From an uncultured Desulfuromonadales bacterium (lineage in GTDB: Bacteria; Desulfobacterota; Desulfuromonadia; Desulfuromonadales; Geopsychrobacteraceae), in assembly GCA_945787295.1 (NCBI GenBank), contig CALZHQ010000089.1:902-15558 (forward strand): 14,657 bases of DNA, written 5' to 3'. The notes below the pieces were generated by a model. That model was not told the DNA's origin, ran no database searches, and was given only the letters and a program-made list of their open reading frames with translations. How positions within the stretch are numbered: the stretch's first letter is position 1; each line of letters opens with the position of its first letter. The translations under genes and the position numbers were made by a program. Below are positions 1-5,601 of the stretch, piece after piece.

Positions 1-827
1 CAGTGCCATTCTGGCGCGCCGCCATGAATCATGCAACCGCCGGAGATAATTTCCCCCGATTCGAGACCTTCGAGGATCTGCCTGGTCAGGGCCGGTTTAC
101 CATAAAGTATCTTGGCCACCTTGCCTGAGCCGCATTTTGGGCAGGCTGGGATATCGCTCAGTTCCAAATCCTGCTTTTCAAGAAAAACTTCCGCGAACGC
201 GCCCGGTTTACGAGCCCGGCCACGTAGCGTGCGCCGCGCAATTGCCGGGGCGCCGAGCATTTCAGCCTCCTGTAACTCTTCGATAAGCAATCCGCTGGTT
301 TCAATGTTGCTGACGGTTGCCCGGGTCAGGTGACAATTGCCGCAAGCGCAGCGCCAGAACGGTTCAGCGAGCTTTTGCCAACGAGCGGTGCGGTGGTCGG
401 TTGAGCGGACATGCTCAATAAACAGCAATTGCCCGCCCGGGCGCAGCACACGGTCAATTTCTTTCAGGGCCTGGTGCTGGTCTTTGACTGAGCAGAGCAC
501 CAGGGTGCTGACGATGGTATCGATGGAACTGTCGGGCAGGTCGAGCTGTTCGGCGTTCCAAGCGGCGACCGAGATCTGTGGATAGTCAGCGGCGACCAGT
601 TTTTTCTGCAGCTGGTTACGCATCTGTGGATCGGGTTCACAAAGGATCAAGCTCTGCGAGACAGAAGGGTAGTGCGGCAGGTTGACACCGGTGCCGGCGC
701 CGATCTCCAGAATTTCTCCACGAGCCGTGGCCAGCAGGTCTCGGCGCCATTGGCCGAGACAGAGTTGCTCGGTTTTACGCATGGCCAAGTCATAGCTTTG
801 GGCCATCAGCCAGGAGTAGAGTCCCAT
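1..827 (-). CDS. Class I SAM-dependent methyltransferase with C-terminal zinc-ribbon-like segment (3' end outside window)
   Basis: The frame is open for 275 codons from the ATG at 827-825 to the window edge. An in-frame TAA lies 9 bases before the ATG, so no longer start is possible. Residues 40-47 are the SAM-binding motif LEIGAGTG, E64 in CEPD is the usual acidic residue that binds SAM ribose, and the post-motif LRPGGQLLFIEHV is at 128-140. This is a UbiE/Methyltransf_11-type Rossmann fold, closest in feel to the METTL7-like group (the CHLTR stretch at 165-169 fits). The substrate cannot be told. The methyltransferase fold should end near residue 220. Beyond it the chain continues with CPKC at 229-232, then GEIISGGCMIHGGAPEWH, and the next codon begins TG. 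This resembles a small stand-alone zinc-ribbon-like protein whose second CxxC would lie just outside. The gene starts 25 bases after the coiled-coil gene at 853-1386 and is probably cotranscribed. The ribosome binding site is weak. Confidence 0.85.
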   Translation of the reverse strand, partial: MGLYSWLMAQSYDLAMRKTEQLCLGQWRRDLLATARGEILEIGAGTGVNLPHYPSVSQSLILCEPDPQMRNQLQKKLVAADYPQISVAAWNAEQLDLPDSSIDTIVSTLVLCSVKDQHQALKEIDRVLRPGGQLLFIEHVRSTDHRTARWQKLAEPFWRCACGNCHLTRATVSNIETSGLLIEELQEAEMLGAPAIARRTLRGRARKPGAFAEVFLEKQDLELSDIPACPKCGSGKVAKILYGKPALTRQILEGLESGEIISGGCMIHGGAPEWH

Positions 828-852
828 CGTCTGATTTTAATCCATCGGCAGC

Positions 853-1386
853 TTAAAGTTCCAGGTGCCGCTCGACAAAAGCTTCAACATCGTCAAGTTG
901 ATTGCGCAGTTCGATTATGCGGTTGTCGTAATCGATAATTTTCTCGTCAGTCCGTGCCAGGCGCTGCTTGAGCATTTTGATCTGATCCTGGGCTTCCTGT
1001 TTTGAGAGCTCATCAGTGTCGGCGTCAGCGTTGCTGGAGCTGTCTTTTTCATCAATCTGCTCCAGGCGCGTTTCCCATTGCCGGATGACATCTTCCAGGC
1101 GGGTTTTCATGTTCTGATTGTTCTGTTGATCACGTTCGAGCATTTCGATGCGCCGCGAACGGAAGTTCAGATAGGCAACCGCAATATCCAGCTTGCGCAG
1201 AACCTTATCCTGTTGCTCTTGCTCTCCCTGCGCGTACAGCAACTGGGTCAGACGATCGACGGAGGTCGACAGGTTGCGGACTTCCAGGGCGATAATTTCA
1301 GCCGCATCCGACTTTTCGGCGGCGATTGTTGCGGTTGGCAGCATGCTGCAGAATATCAACAAGCAGGCTATCAGGTATTTATGCAT
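853..1386 (-). CDS. Secreted coiled-coil protein of unknown function
   Basis: The product is 177 residues and I do not recognise a named family. Residues 1-23 form a clear signal peptide: MHK, a hydrophobic core, then a small-residue end TIAA followed by EKSD. There is no convincing lipobox (LIFC), so a soluble periplasmic protein is the best reading. The rest is charged, rich in Q, E, R, K and L, and almost free of Gly and Pro. It falls into two probable coiled-coil blocks, about 28-112 and 125-172, split by a low-complexity acidic/serine linker (DSSSNADADTDE). The start is well supported by GGAGGG six bases before the ATG. It is the first gene of a two-gene unit with the methyltransferase downstream, but the pairing does not suggest a joint function. 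A sigma70-like promoter lies about 100 bases upstream at 1485-1513. A structural or scaffolding role in the envelope is possible but is only inferred from the coiled coils. Confidence 0.75.
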   Translation of the reverse strand: MHKYLIACLLIFCSMLPTATIAAEKSDAAEIIALEVRNLSTSVDRLTQLLYAQGEQEQQDKVLRKLDIAVAYLNFRSRRIEMLERDQQNNQNMKTRLEDVIRQWETRLEQIDEKDSSSNADADTDELSKQEAQDQIKMLKQRLARTDEKIIDYDNRIIELRNQLDDVEAFVERHLEL

Positions 1387-1466
1387 AGAGTTCCCTCCGT
1401 TTTATTGTGAAGTGGCAATTCATGGACTGCTGAACTCAGGGTGAAAAGTTGACAGGATCTACTTCA

Positions 1467-1500
1467 GGTGGTCAGCAGTGCGCCATAATTGATGACCACC
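1467..1500. promoter_or_regulatory. Operator-like inverted repeat astride a -10 box
   Basis: The 8-base arms GGTGGTCA (1467-1474) and TGACCACC (1493-1500) are perfect inverted copies separated by 18 bases. The proposed minus-strand -10 box (1485-1490) lies between the arms, one arm is in the promoter spacer, and the other is just past the likely transcription start. This layout suits binding by a dimeric repressor. No run of T follows on either strand, so a terminator is less likely. Confidence 0.4.
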
Positions 1501-1513
1501 CGAAGTTTGTCAA
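1485..1513 (-). promoter_or_regulatory. Sigma70-like promoter for the coiled-coil/methyltransferase unit
   Basis: Read on the minus strand, a consensus -35 TTGACA (1513-1508) is followed after exactly 17 bases by AATTAT (1490-1485), which matches four of six -10 positions. Transcription would begin near 1478, giving an untranslated leader of about 90 bases before the ATG at 1386. The -35 lies 12 bases beyond the stop of the upstream same-strand gene, so the downstream pair has its own promoter. Confidence 0.5.
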
Positions 1514-1525
1514 GGATGCAGGTCA

Positions 1526-1825
1526 CTATTGAAAGTACTCCGGCGGTGCTTTGACAAAAGTCAAAGTGTAGTCGATGCCGCTGATCATTTCACCGGTCTC
1601 TGCTAATTCATATTGCTGCTGCGGATCAACGGGGAAGTAGTAGTCGAGATCTTCCGGCAGAGCAAAGAGGCGTTGCGAATCTTGCCGTAGGCAGGCCGGC
1701 TTGCCTTTTTCTGCGACCAGGGTTCCGAAAAATTCCTTTCGTTTCATGATGCGGCCACTCGCATCCACTTCGGTCAGGCAGGCGAGAACCTGTTTGCCGA
1801 GCATTTGTTGCAGTGTGCGGGCCAT
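1526..1825 (-). CDS. Small protein of unknown function (99 residues)
   Basis: I do not recognise this family. I chose the ATG at 1825-1823 because AAGGAG stands six bases before it. A GTG at 1846-1844 in the same frame would add seven residues (VAKKEIE) that merely translate the Shine-Dalgarno region. The product begins MARTLQQMLGKQVLACL and has no signal peptide or membrane segment, so it is probably cytoplasmic. It has two cysteines, at about residues 15 and 46, not arranged as a metal site. The alternating pattern VLACLTEVDASGRIMKRKEFFGTLV suggests a small beta-rich fold. It lies 36 bases after the stop of the 72-residue gene upstream (1862-2080) and is presumably cotranscribed with it from the promoter at 2115-2144. 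Confidence 0.7.
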   Translation of the reverse strand: MARTLQQMLGKQVLACLTEVDASGRIMKRKEFFGTLVAEKGKPACLRQDSQRLFALPEDLDYYFPVDPQQQYELAETGEMISGIDYTLTFVKAPPEYFQ

Positions 1826-1861
1826 CTCAATCTCCTTTTTCGCCACCTTACGGTTGAGGTT

Positions 1862-2080
1862 TTAACGCCTGGGCCACTCCTCTTTCCTGCGGGTCATCTC
1901 CTCGCACTCATGATAATCCCAGCAGCGCTGTTTGCCATTCGCGGTGCGGACGATCAAGTGATCTGAAGGCAGGATGCAGTTATCGACCAGGCCCTCTTCC
2001 TGGCTCGAGGGGTGGATGACGAAGGCATCGCGCCCGGCTTCTGTTTCCAAACAGACATATTTATAACGATCGCTGTTCAT
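1862..2080 (-). CDS. Small protein of unknown function (72 residues)
   Basis: A short cytoplasmic protein of no family I can name. The start is well supported: GGAGGA stands five bases before the ATG, and a promoter with a perfect TATAAT lies about 35 bases upstream. It has three cysteines (CLE near 10, NCIL near 35, HECEE near 59) and an aromatic stretch QRCWDYHECEE near the C-terminus, followed by a very basic tail (RRKEEWPRR). The cysteines are too far apart for an obvious zinc site. It forms a two-gene unit with the 99-residue protein downstream. The strong promoter and ribosome site argue that it is a real expressed gene and not chance coding. Confidence 0.65.
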   Translation of the reverse strand: MNSDRYKYVCLETEAGRDAFVIHPSSQEEGLVDNCILPSDHLIVRTANGKQRCWDYHECEEMTRRKEEWPRR

Positions 2081-2114
2081 AGCTGTCCTCCTCTCCCTCC
2101 TTGGTCACACTTAC

Positions 2115-2144
2115 ATTATAGCGATTAATCCAAGTTGATGACAG
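2115..2144 (-). promoter_or_regulatory. Sigma70-like promoter for the two small minus-strand genes
   Basis: On the minus strand, CTGTCA (2144-2139, four of six -35 matches) is followed after 18 bases by a perfect TATAAT (2120-2115). Transcription would begin near 2108, about 28 bases before the ATG of the 72-residue gene, leaving room for its strong Shine-Dalgarno site. Confidence 0.55.
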
Positions 2145-2148
2145 CCTG

Positions 2149-2167
2149 CGGCACCGCCCGGGTGCCG
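2149..2167. repeat. Perfect inverted repeat between divergent promoters
   Basis: CGGCACC (2149-2155) and GGTGCCG (2161-2167) are perfect 7-base inverted arms around GCCCG. The element lies between the two divergent promoters, four bases beyond the minus-strand -35 box. It could be a regulator binding site serving both directions. It is not in a place where a terminator would be expected and has no T run. Confidence 0.3.
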
Positions 2168-2202
2168 ACGGAAAGACATTTTCTGCTTCTACATCTGTCA
2201 GC

Positions 2203-2232
2203 TTGTCAGCACTTCGTTTCGGGGTGTATAGT
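2203..2232 (+). promoter_or_regulatory. Promoter of the ABC exporter/selenoprotein/hslO operon, probably giving a leaderless mRNA
   Basis: TTGTCA (2203-2208, five of six) and TATAGT (2227-2232, five of six) are spaced by 18 bases. The expected transcription start, about seven bases past the -10 box, coincides with the A of the ATG at 2239. No Shine-Dalgarno sequence at a normal distance precedes that ATG, which fits a leaderless transcript. Confidence 0.5.
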
Positions 2233-2238
2233 CGCCGG

Positions 2239-3165
2239 ATGACTCAAGCTTTACGGATAGATAACCTGACGAAATCCTTTGCCGGCGTGCCAGCGGTCAA
2301 CAATGTCTCTTTTGCGATTGAGCAGGGCGAGATCTTTGGCCTGCTGGGGCCGAACGGCGCCGGGAAAAGCACCACCATCAATATGATCGCCGGGGTTTGC
2401 CGGGTCGGCACCGGACAGATCAGTGCTTTCGGTTACGACAATCAGCGTGATTACCGTTTTACCCGGCGGATGCTGGGGGTGGTGCATCAGGAAATCGTCA
2501 TCGACAATTTTTTTACCATCGATCAGGCGCTCAAACTGCACTCCGGCTACTATGGTGTCAAGGATGATCCGGCCTGGCGACAACTGCTGATCGACCGTCT
2601 CGGTCTGCGCCCGCATCTGGGCAAGGTGATGCTGAAGCTCTCCGGCGGCCTCAAGCGGCGGTTCATGATCGCCAAGGCGCTGATTCACAAGCCGCAGCTG
2701 TTAATTCTGGATGAGCCGACCGCCGGGGTCGATGTCGAATTGCGCCACGGGCTCTGGGATTTCGTCCGCGAAATCAATCGCCAGGGGACCACCATTCTGC
2801 TGACCACCCATTACCTGGAAGAGGCGGAGCAGATGTGTGACCGGATTGCGATTATGAATCATGGTGAACTGATCGCTCTGGAAGAGACCCATGAGCTGGT
2901 GCGGCGACTTTCGAATCGCCAGCTGCGCTTGTGGTTGCAGGAATCATTAACTGAAATGCCACCGGGGTTGGAGACATATCGTCCCAAATTAAAAGGGGAT
3001 GGCCGTGAGCTGTTGCTCTGCCTGCCGACCGGGGAGAGTGCCGGGGTTTTGCTGCAGAAGATTTGTCAGCTCGGCTTGCAGGTACGCGACATTGAGACCG
3101 ATCAGAGCGGCCTGGAAGAGGTGTTTTTGCAGCTGACCGGGATGAAGGAGGGGGCAGGTGGCTGA
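2239..3165 (+). CDS. ABC-2 type exporter, ATP-binding subunit (YadG-like)
   Basis: The 308-residue ATPase powers an ABC exporter at the inner membrane together with the permease encoded next. Walker A is GPNGAGKST (37-45), the Q-loop glutamine is Q84, the signature LSGG is 134-137, Walker B LLILDEP is 154-160, and the switch histidine is H191. The stretch LDEPTAGVDVELRHGLWDF and the ending DQSGLEEVFLQLTG match the YadG branch of DrrA/CcmA-type ATPases, whose substrates are generally unknown. I start at the ATG at 2239, which gives the usual N-terminus MTQALRIDNLTKSF. In-frame TTG at 2203 and GTG at 2224 lie in or between the promoter boxes and would precede the predicted transcript. It overlaps the permease gene by 8 bases, a sign of translational coupling. 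Confidence 0.9.
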   Translation: MTQALRIDNLTKSFAGVPAVNNVSFAIEQGEIFGLLGPNGAGKSTTINMIAGVCRVGTGQISAFGYDNQRDYRFTRRMLGVVHQEIVIDNFFTIDQALKLHSGYYGVKDDPAWRQLLIDRLGLRPHLGKVMLKLSGGLKRRFMIAKALIHKPQLLILDEPTAGVDVELRHGLWDFVREINRQGTTILLTTHYLEEAEQMCDRIAIMNHGELIALEETHELVRRLSNRQLRLWLQESLTEMPPGLETYRPKLKGDGRELLLCLPTGESAGVLLQKICQLGLQVRDIETDQSGLEEVFLQLTGMKEGAGG

Positions 3166-3949
3166 TAACTCCAGTACGACCAGCTTCCATGCCTGGCTGC
3201 CGTTTGCCACCCTGCTGCGCAAGGAGATCCTGCGGTTCTGGCGGGTTTCTTCGCAGACGCTGCTGACGCCGATCATCACCGCTTCCCTGTATTTGTTCGT
3301 TTTCGGCGCAACCCTTGGCGAGCGGCTCAGTGTGCTCGAAGGTTTCAGTTATGCCCAGTTTGTGATTCCTGGGCTGATTCTGATGGGAGTGATTAACAAT
3401 TCTTTTGCCAATACCTCCTCATCGCTGTTCATGTCACGATATCTTGGCGGTATTGTCGACCTGCTGGTGACACCGGTGACTCCGCCGCAGTTTATCCTCG
3501 CCTATACACTGGCCGCGATGCTGCGTGGTTCGCTGGTCGGGACCGTGGTCTGGGGGATATCGACCCTGTTTGCCGAGTTGCCGTGGCAGGCACCGCTGTT
3601 GGGCATCCTGATGGCGATGCTGGCCAGTTTTCTGTTTGCCCAGTTCGGCTTAATTGCGGCGATTTTTGCGCATAATTTCGACACCCTGTCGATGTACAGT
3701 AATTTTTTGATTCTGCCGTTGATTTATCTGGGCGGGGTCTTTTATCCGATTTCGATTCTGCCCGAACCCTGGGAGCGGCTGTCTTATCTGAATCCGCTTT
3801 TCTATCTGATTGATGGTTTCCGGCATGCGATTCTCGGCGTTGGCGATACCAGTTTTCTGCTCGCTTTCGGGGTCAGCGGCTCGATTGCTGCCACCCTGTT
3901 TTGCTGGGCTGCCTGGTTGATCGGCAAAGGCTATCGATTACGGAGTTAA
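3158..3949 (+). CDS. ABC-2 type exporter, membrane permease subunit (YadH-like)
   Basis: This is the 263-residue transmembrane partner of the preceding ATPase. It has six probable membrane segments (about 34-54, 66-86, 112-136, 144-170, 180-203 and 232-254). It also has family hallmarks of ABC2_membrane permeases: FSYAQFVIPGLILMGVI near 63-79, the LGGVFYPISILP segment at 191-202, and LNPLFYLIDGFRHAILG at 211-227. The ending GKGYRLRS recalls the RGLRS ending of E. coli YadH. The start is the GTG at 3158, with AAGGAGG upstream inside the end of the ATPase gene, and no other start fits. With one ATPase and one half-size permease, the working exporter would be a dimer of each. The substrate is not evident. 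The gene is followed after 15 bases by the selenoprotein gene. Confidence 0.9.
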   Translation: MADNSSTTSFHAWLPFATLLRKEILRFWRVSSQTLLTPIITASLYLFVFGATLGERLSVLEGFSYAQFVIPGLILMGVINNSFANTSSSLFMSRYLGGIVDLLVTPVTPPQFILAYTLAAMLRGSLVGTVVWGISTLFAELPWQAPLLGILMAMLASFLFAQFGLIAAIFAHNFDTLSMYSNFLILPLIYLGGVFYPISILPEPWERLSYLNPLFYLIDGFRHAILGVGDTSFLLAFGVSGSIAATLFCWAAWLIGKGYRLRS

Positions 3950-3964
3950 GCAAGGAGGTGTCCT

Positions 3965-4240
3965 ATGTTGTCGGCAAAAAATGGCAAGGCGTTTCGGGAA
4001 TTTTACGATGCGGTGCGGGATGAGTCGGCCCTCGACCGGAAGACCACGATCCTGGTCGGTCTGGCGGCAGCGATGACTGCCGGCTGCTTGCCCTGAATGG
4101 AGCATTACCTTGGCGTTGCCAGGGAGCAGGGGGTTGATGAACAGGAAATCGGCGCAGTGCAGGCGATCTGTATGGCGGTTTCGGCCGGCCGGGTCAATGC
4201 GCAGCTGAAAGAAGTTGAAAAAGAACTCAGTAAGGAATAA
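3965..4240 (+). CDS. AhpD/carboxymuconolactone-decarboxylase-like selenoprotein, in-frame TGA read as selenocysteine
   Basis: A perfect Shine-Dalgarno (AAGGAGGTG, 3952-3960) precedes the ATG by six bases, and the frame runs to TAA at 4238 with a single TGA at 4094-4096. Read through, it encodes 91 residues: the first 43 end in AAAMTAGCLP, then U44, then MEHYLGVAREQGVDEQEIG. This matches the helical core of AhpD/CMD-type redox proteins, where a CxxC near the start of a helix is followed by a His and an AREAGATEEEI-like turn. Here the second cysteine is the TGA codon, giving C41-L-P-U44, a classic redox CxxU site. The histidine is at U+3 with Tyr at U+4, while the usual family order puts His at Cys+4. 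A hairpin at 4108-4124 has the place and shape of a bacterial SECIS. The probable role is a peroxide or thiol-disulfide redox function, and the neighbouring hslO is redox-controlled. The alternative, a gene broken by a nonsense mutation, is less likely because the TGA sits exactly at the catalytic cysteine and the frame stays family-like beyond it. Confidence 0.85.
4108..4124 (+). promoter_or_regulatory. Predicted bacterial SECIS hairpin
   Basis: CCTTGGC (4108-4114) pairs fully with GCCAGGG (4118-4124), with one G-U pair, around a 3-base loop GTT. The stem begins 11 bases after the TGA at 4094-4096 and the loop G is the 19th base after it. Bacterial SECIS elements lie immediately downstream of the UGA inside the coding region and carry a G at the start of a small apical loop, so spacing and loop both fit. 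Confidence 0.7.
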
Positions 4241-4258
4241 AGGACGGACGCTTCATAT

Positions 4259-5125
4259 ATGCAAGATCATCTGGTAAGAGTTGTCAGCAAGGATGGCCTG
4301 TTGCGGGGGATGGCCGCGGTCACCACCAATCTGGTCGCAGAGATTTGTCAAAAACAGCAAACCGACTTGACCGCCACTGTGGCGCTTGGCCGGCTGTTGA
4401 CCGGCGGTGCCTTGATGGGTTGTCTGCTCAAGGGGAGGCAACGGCTGGCCTTGATGGTAGAAGGAAATGGCCCGCTCGGAAAATTGGCGGTCGAAACCGA
4501 TGCCGAAGGACGGATTCGGGGAACCATCCGCAATCCGATCGCCGGCCTGCCGCCAAGGGGCGAGCGTTTTGATGTCGCAGGGGCTATCGGTAAGGCGGGC
4601 TTTCTGCACGTCTGGAAAGACCTCGGCCTGAAAGAACCCTACCAGAGTATGGTCCAGTTACAGACCAGTGAAATAGCAGATGATCTGGCCTGGTATCTGG
4701 CCAGTTCGGAACAGGTTCCGTCGAGCGTCTCTCTGGGGGTCGAGTTGGATTCCGCAGGAGAAGTCGCCGCCGCAGGGGGCATCCTGATTCAGTCTTTACC
4801 GCCCGGGGATAAGCAGCAGGTGGGGCAGATTATCGAGAGATTGCAACAATTGCCCCCGACAACCAGCCTGTTACGACAGGGCTTGACCCCGCCCCAGATC
4901 CTGACGCGGATTTTCGGAGAGCTGGAGTTCGGGGTGCAGACGGAGGTTCCGCTTCGCTTCGTGTGCCCATGCAACGAGCAGCAGATTCGGTCGATGCTGA
5001 TCTCACTCGGGCGTGAAGAGCTGCGGACGCTTGCTGACGAACAGGAGCAGGTTGAAGTGGTCTGCGAGTACTGCCGGACCGCGTACAGTTTGACGCGGGA
5101 GCAGATCCGGGAACTGCTCGATTAG
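4259..5125 (+). CDS. hslO: Hsp33 redox-regulated holdase chaperone
   Basis: The 288-residue product is full length for Hsp33, a cytoplasmic chaperone that is inactive while reduced and zinc-bound. It turns into a potent holdase when oxidative stress forms disulfides in its C-terminal switch. The zinc switch is clear: C236-P-C238, then CEYC with C269 and C272, giving CxC-x30-CxxC. The N-terminal core shows the expected VRVV at the start, ALGRLLTGGALMG (42-54), and the GNGPLGKLAVETDAEGRIRG stretch (69-88). The C-terminal linker FGELEFGVQTEVPLRFVCPC is also typical. Its ATG lies 18 bases after the selenoprotein stop. The AGGACGG upstream is somewhat far from the ATG, so translation may depend partly on coupling. 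Position behind a thiol/selenol redox protein suggests a shared oxidative-stress role. Confidence 0.96.
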   Translation: MQDHLVRVVSKDGLLRGMAAVTTNLVAEICQKQQTDLTATVALGRLLTGGALMGCLLKGRQRLALMVEGNGPLGKLAVETDAEGRIRGTIRNPIAGLPPRGERFDVAGAIGKAGFLHVWKDLGLKEPYQSMVQLQTSEIADDLAWYLASSEQVPSSVSLGVELDSAGEVAAAGGILIQSLPPGDKQQVGQIIERLQQLPPTTSLLRQGLTPPQILTRIFGELEFGVQTEVPLRFVCPCNEQQIRSMLISLGREELRTLADEQEQVEVVCEYCRTAYSLTREQIRELLD

Positions 5126-5159
5126 AATCGGGCCGGGGCTGTCTTTGGGATAGATTTTA

Positions 5160-5217
5160 TAGCCAGAGTTAAATTATTTATCGCTAATAAATTGGTAGTG
5201 AAAATAACCACTGGCTG
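5160..5217. repeat. Imperfect long inverted repeat with nested short stems
   Basis: TAGCCAG (5160-5166) can pair with CTGGCTG (5211-5217, one G-U pair). Inside lie ATTTAT/ATAAAT around CGCTA, and AGTG/CACT around 8 bases. It follows hslO by 34 bases and could be a weak transcript end, a processed 3' structure, or the scar of a small mobile element. No T run follows. Confidence 0.3.
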
Positions 5218-5348
5218 ACGCGCATGTTTCCCTTTTTGTATACGTGGTAAACCGGTGATTAAAAGTTCATAAATCTCGACCTCTCAAGTCGGGAAAATCA
5301 AAAAACCGTGAGGTATTCAATCATTAGAAATTCAAACACCGTTTGATT

Positions 5349-5382
5349 GTCGGGCAGCCCGCCTCGGCGACGCCTTAGGTGG
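5349..5382. repeat. GC-rich island of nested inverted repeats
   Basis: Within an AT-rich stretch, CGGG-CAG-CCCG (5351-5361), GGCG-A-CGCC (5366-5374), and CCGCCT (5359-5364) facing AGGTGG (5377-5382, one G-U) overlap and could form alternative stems. The density of pairing suggests structure in RNA or a protein site, but I recognise no known element. Confidence 0.25.
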
Positions 5383-5471
5383 TGAATTTACTATTTCATC
5401 CTGCCAGCGTAACATTCGAAAACTACAGTAATTCCGATAGAAAAGAAGACTGACGCGGTTAAAAATATTGC

Positions 5472-5487
5472 ATACAGTATACTGTAT
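5472..5487. promoter_or_regulatory. Perfect 16-bp palindrome upstream of the nuo promoter, probable operator
   Basis: ATACAGTATACTGTAT is its own reverse complement over all 16 bases. It ends 7 bases before the TTGACA box at 5495-5500. A further TACAGTA half-site lies at 5424-5430, 49 bases upstream of the same half-site in the palindrome. A dimeric regulator, perhaps of GntR type given the GTATAC centre, could bind here; the family is a guess. Confidence 0.5.
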
Positions 5488-5494
5488 TTTTTCC

Positions 5495-5523
5495 TTGACA
5501 TGTCAGGGCGATTATCCTAATTT
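5495..5523 (+). promoter_or_regulatory. Probable promoter of the nuo operon
   Basis: A consensus -35 TTGACA (5495-5500) is followed after 17 bases by TAATTT (5518-5523), a poor -10 with three matches. It is the only consensus -35 hexamer I saw in the gap before nuoA. The -35 lies in a 10-bp palindrome TGACATGTCA (5496-5505). A weak -10 with flanking palindromes suggests that the promoter is regulated. The leader would be about 70 bases. Confidence 0.4.
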
Positions 5524-5601
5524 TCGACACGCTGTGGCGTAAACGCTATCGTCACTCCTACGTCAAACGGTCCAATTTCTTCAATGGAAGGAGCGGGTTT
5601 T

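Larger units (their letters stand above)
5126..5601. other. Non-coding region between hslO and nuoA
   Basis: About 475 bases without a gene. The sequence is visibly richer in A and T than the flanking genes (about 65% in 5161-5220). It holds an imperfect inverted repeat at 5160-5217 and a stem TCTCGAC/GTCGGGA at 5274-5294. It also holds a GC-rich island with nested repeats at 5349-5382, two palindromes at 5472-5505, and the probable nuo promoter. I see no tRNA, no known riboswitch core, no terminator with a T run after hslO, and no coding frame with a credible start. Confidence 0.6.

Noticed and set aside
112..938. Plus-strand open frames opposite the methyltransferase and coiled-coil genes
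   Set aside because: They are antisense shadows. The minus-strand frame has SAM-binding motifs and runs continuously to the window edge, while the plus-strand products look like no protein family.
1526..1846. GTG start at 1846 for the 99-residue protein
   Set aside because: It would translate the AAGGAG that serves the ATG at 1825 and has only a weak site of its own.
4094..4096. The TGA as a nonsense mutation making a pseudogene
   Set aside because: It falls exactly at the catalytic cysteine, is followed by a SECIS-like hairpin, and the frame stays intact to its own stop with good operon spacing. A chance stop would not explain all of these.
5127..5286. A minus-strand frame of about 52 codons ending just after hslO
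   Set aside because: It has no ATG or GTG start, no ribosome site and no family resemblance. AT-rich non-coding DNA explains it.
5274..5294. Stem TCTCGAC/GTCGGGA as a terminator
   Set aside because: It is followed by an A-rich run on the plus strand and lacks a downstream T run on the minus strand, so intrinsic termination is not supported.
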